The position numbers and the translations under genes are program-made. From NCBI RefSeq assembly GCF_003945595.2, contig NW_024104367.1, positions 1,815,981 to 1,879,980 on the forward strand: a stretch of 64,000 nucleotides of DNA. Reading direction: 5' to 3'. How positions within the stretch are numbered: position 1 is the stretch's first letter; each line of letters starts with the position of its first letter. Positions 61,384 through 64,000 of the stretch are shown piece after piece. Source of the DNA: Pipra filicauda. Its lineage: Eukaryota; Chordata; Aves; Passeriformes; Pipridae. The notes beneath the pieces are model-generated. The model ran no database searches, was not told where the DNA came from, and saw only the letters and a list, made by a program, of their open reading frames with translations.

Positions 61384-64000
61384 ATGGAACCTGTATAGTC
61401 TGTGGGGTTTTTTCCCATAAGTTAGCATTAGCTGAAGTGTTAAAAATTCATCTCAGTCATTTGAGTAATCAGGCATTTGAAATAAAACAGCTCTTATGAG
61501 TAGACACTACACTGTGTCTTATCGAGGCCTAGTATTATCTGTGGTTGAATGCGAAGGCACGGCTCAGACAAGTTTGTAGCATCACATCTGTGTAACTTAC
61601 ATTCTAGTTACATTGATACCATAATATAAATCTCCCTCCCTTTTACTAAAGTAAACAGAACCTTTTTCTCAGATCCCTTCTGCAAGCTCATTTACAATTT
61701 TAATGAAGGCATGTTGTGGGAGTTAAACTTTGGAGATAATGTTCATGCAAAGTATTATTTTTGTCTGATGCTACAGTTGTATGCACGACAATTTACACAT
61801 GAATGTAAGGGCATGAATCTTAATTAGTTTATAGTCCAGACTGAACACAATGCAGGGTACAGCACTGGGGCAGTAAGCAAAAGGAAGAAGCAAAGTAGGT
61901 GATGACGTTATTATAATACAATGCTGTGACAAAGGTCTATTTCCAGTATTCATTTCTGTTGCATTTGTCTGTGTTTCTAAACCAGACCTGCCCCTTGGAA
62001 CTGTCAATAACACTCAATGACTGGATGACTCTGTACTATAGAATCTATTTGATAACCTAATTCTCCTCTGTCAATTGATTCCTGACCTGACCTTTCATTC
62101 TTGTTTCAAATGGTTTTCTTAGTAGCTCAGCTAACTACAGTTGCCAGTAGTTGATACTTACTAAACATTTTTTTAAAATGTATCTTAGCATTTTCCCACC
62201 ATCTGCTTTTAAACTGCCCATTTGTAGGGATTCTTTACATAAATATTTCGTGGCTCATTTGATTCTCTGCATAATTAAGTAATTGCTTCTCACTTAGTTT
62301 TCTCCATAACTAATCTACTGCCACATAATTAACAAACTCTTTAATTCCTTATTAATTATTTACTGTTTTTTTGAATGTATGAATTAATTGACTGTTTAAA
62401 TTTGCTGCTGTGGTGATTTGACATCTAGTTAATTGTTTTGATTAATCAATTAATTAGTTTTTTAATATCTGCTTAAACGTATAACCCCATGACTGCCTTG
62501 CAAATGTTCTAGCACCCTTCCCTGTTCTCATCTCATTCAGTGCTATCATCTCATCCACATCTGGGTGCTCAACTCATTGTCCAGGCACATGGACCTTTTG
62601 AGCTTACATGTATTCCCTCTGATAAATCCATCTCTATAGCCCCAGTGATGCTCCTTCTGTTGGATCTTCCTCCAAATATGCTTTTTTCCATGTGACACAC
62701 TGCTCAGGCACTGGAACCTCCAGAGAGATTCGACTTTGCTTAGTTAGACCAAAAAGAAAAGGGGAGAATCAGAAAGAAAGGCATTAAAATATTGAGGTAT
62801 GAAAACCCATGAGATAAATGTGAAACAAGAACAGACTTTGAGAATTATGCATTTTCGTGGCACACAGGATGAGGATGTTTTATATTCAGTATAACTGCTG
62901 AAGACATTTGTGGGAAATTGGTAGCTGATAAAGTTCCCAAAACTTTGTGTTTATGTATAGCTCTTTCACTAGACTTTCTTCATTGAGACTGTTTTTCTCT
63001 GGTTCTTTATAGTAGAATTCACACTTTGCTTTATTTATGTGCTAATCCTGGACTTGAGCTTTCACATCTGGTTGCTGTAGAAGCTGCTATTCTCTTTGAG
63101 GACGGGATCTTTAAAAGACGTGTTGCCTGAACAAGTACTTTGTTGTTATATATCCTGAATAAGCCAACAAAACCTCATACCCGATATGATGAAAACTCCT
63201 TCAAAATGGAATGTTTTTTTTAAGTTTTCCACAAGGTGTCAGCTGCTCTTCAAAGGTATTAAATTGTGGCTTCTTATACAAGTGGAAGAGTGGGAAGTGA
63301 AATGGCTTTATCAGGCACTCAATGTGAAATGCAGGGGGTACTTTCACGAGCATTACATTTTGCATCAAGAGAATAACCCAAGTCAGAATCCAAATAGGTT
63401 GGAACTTTTCATATGTTCAATGGGGACCGTCCTAATTTATTGTCCGATGGTGATCAGTCTACAGAAAATACTGAAATTGCCAGGAATAAAATACTTTTGA
63501 AGCCCATGAAAATGTACTAAAACTGTGTTATGAAAAATGTCAAATACATGACATGATAGGTTATGCTGTTATAATATGTGTGTAAAAAGTTGCAATATGC
63601 ATAATACATGTGTTATAATGCGTCTTAAAATGACTGTTTAGCATTATCACCTGTCTGCTGGATATTAGGGAGTAAAAGACTGGAGCTGGTAGAGCAGTTC
63701 CTAGAAGTGGTTCTGTCCTGGCTGCCCAGCTCCTCCTTCTCCTGCATTCCAGTATCTATGGCAGCTCCATCTCCATCCACATGGGACTGTAAACACCAAG
63801 TGCACATGGACATACCTACATGCGGGTGACTCAGTTTACATGTCCTACTCTTGATCTGAGTCCTACCCCCAGGTAGGGTTTTTAACAAGTCCTTTGGTAA
63901 GAAGGGGCTAGCTGGTCCATGAAAAATCACCTGTGGCAGTGGTCTCCATGCCCAAGTTGCTCCTCTGGTGGAAAACACTGGAGAATATGCAGAAGTTGTT
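61384..64000. other. Unique noncoding DNA, no gene recognised
   Basis: About 2.6 kb to the window edge. Frames at 63186-63500 (104 codons, plus) and 63625-63978 (117, minus) have no recognisable domain. The homeodomain-word cluster at 62265-62465 is listed separately. Confidence 0.55.
62265..62465. other. Homeodomain-site cluster, candidate enhancer
   Basis: Within 200 bases the core TAATTA, TAATTG or CAATTA recurs at least eight times, for example ATAATTAAGTAATTGC, ACATAATTAACAAAC, TATTAATTATTTAC, GAATTAATTGAC, GTTAATTG and GATTAATCAATTAATTAG. The density is high even for AT-rich sequence, and the words are not a simple tandem repeat. A role is inferred. Confidence 0.3.

Noticed and set aside
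1..64000. CRISPR arrays, tRNA or rRNA genes, known microRNA hairpins
   Set aside because: I looked for regular repeat-spacer arrays, rRNA-like or tRNA-like segments and the seeds of several common vertebrate microRNAs and saw none; weakly conserved small RNAs could have been missed.

Overview
This window looks like nuclear DNA from a bird, most likely a songbird or close relative. The main evidence is a set of CR1 LINE fragments with typical avian 3' ends (octamer-like tails related to ATTCTATG). In addition there are two long solo LTRs and an LTR fragment whose termini resemble endogenous retrovirus families abundant in songbirds. The background is AT-leaning, stop-rich and intron-like, with no operons, ribosome binding sites, tRNA or rRNA genes, or CRISPR. 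I recognise no protein-coding gene with confidence. The longest open frames (227 and 235 aa) lie inside GC-rich LTRs and are not genes.

Layout. 1-13 kb is mostly unique noncoding DNA with one CR1 (5604-5920), an AT-rich tract and two possible conserved noncoding blocks. Around 13.25-13.65 kb the minus strand holds a 132-codon open stretch followed by a polyadenylation signal. 14-31.4 kb is unique DNA with three CR1 copies (21.8, 28.5 and 31.3 kb). At 32.8-33.8 kb the minus strand has three neighbouring open frames in different phases with splice-acceptor-like joins, one of them carrying a Cys/His cluster. 34-43.5 kb is unique DNA with a short LTR fragment (40.3 kb) and a CR1 tail (43.5 kb). 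43.98-45.22 kb is a complete solo LTR with near-perfect terminal inverted repeats and a 5-bp target-site duplication. 48.65-48.87 kb is a remnant that resembles a very old amniote repeat. 49.3-50.3 kb is a second solo LTR, of another family, which lacks a short target-site duplication and is instead bracketed by diverged direct repeats of about 65 bp. A CR1 follows at 51.8 kb, and a rearranged CR1 composite lies at 61.2 kb.

Interpretation. The window is probably intergenic, or part of a very long intron. Several AT-rich blocks with dense homeodomain-, POU- and SOX-like words (for example near 8.0, 14.6, 27.1, 35.7, 42.7, 54.2, 54.7 and 62.4 kb) could be enhancers of a developmental gene outside the window, but only cross-species alignment could show that. 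No new biological system is evident. The items most worth checking are the two minus-strand exon-like regions (13.3-13.6 and 32.8-33.8 kb), the odd flanks of the second LTR, and the rearranged CR1. Repeat identities come from recalled consensus features, not from a database search.
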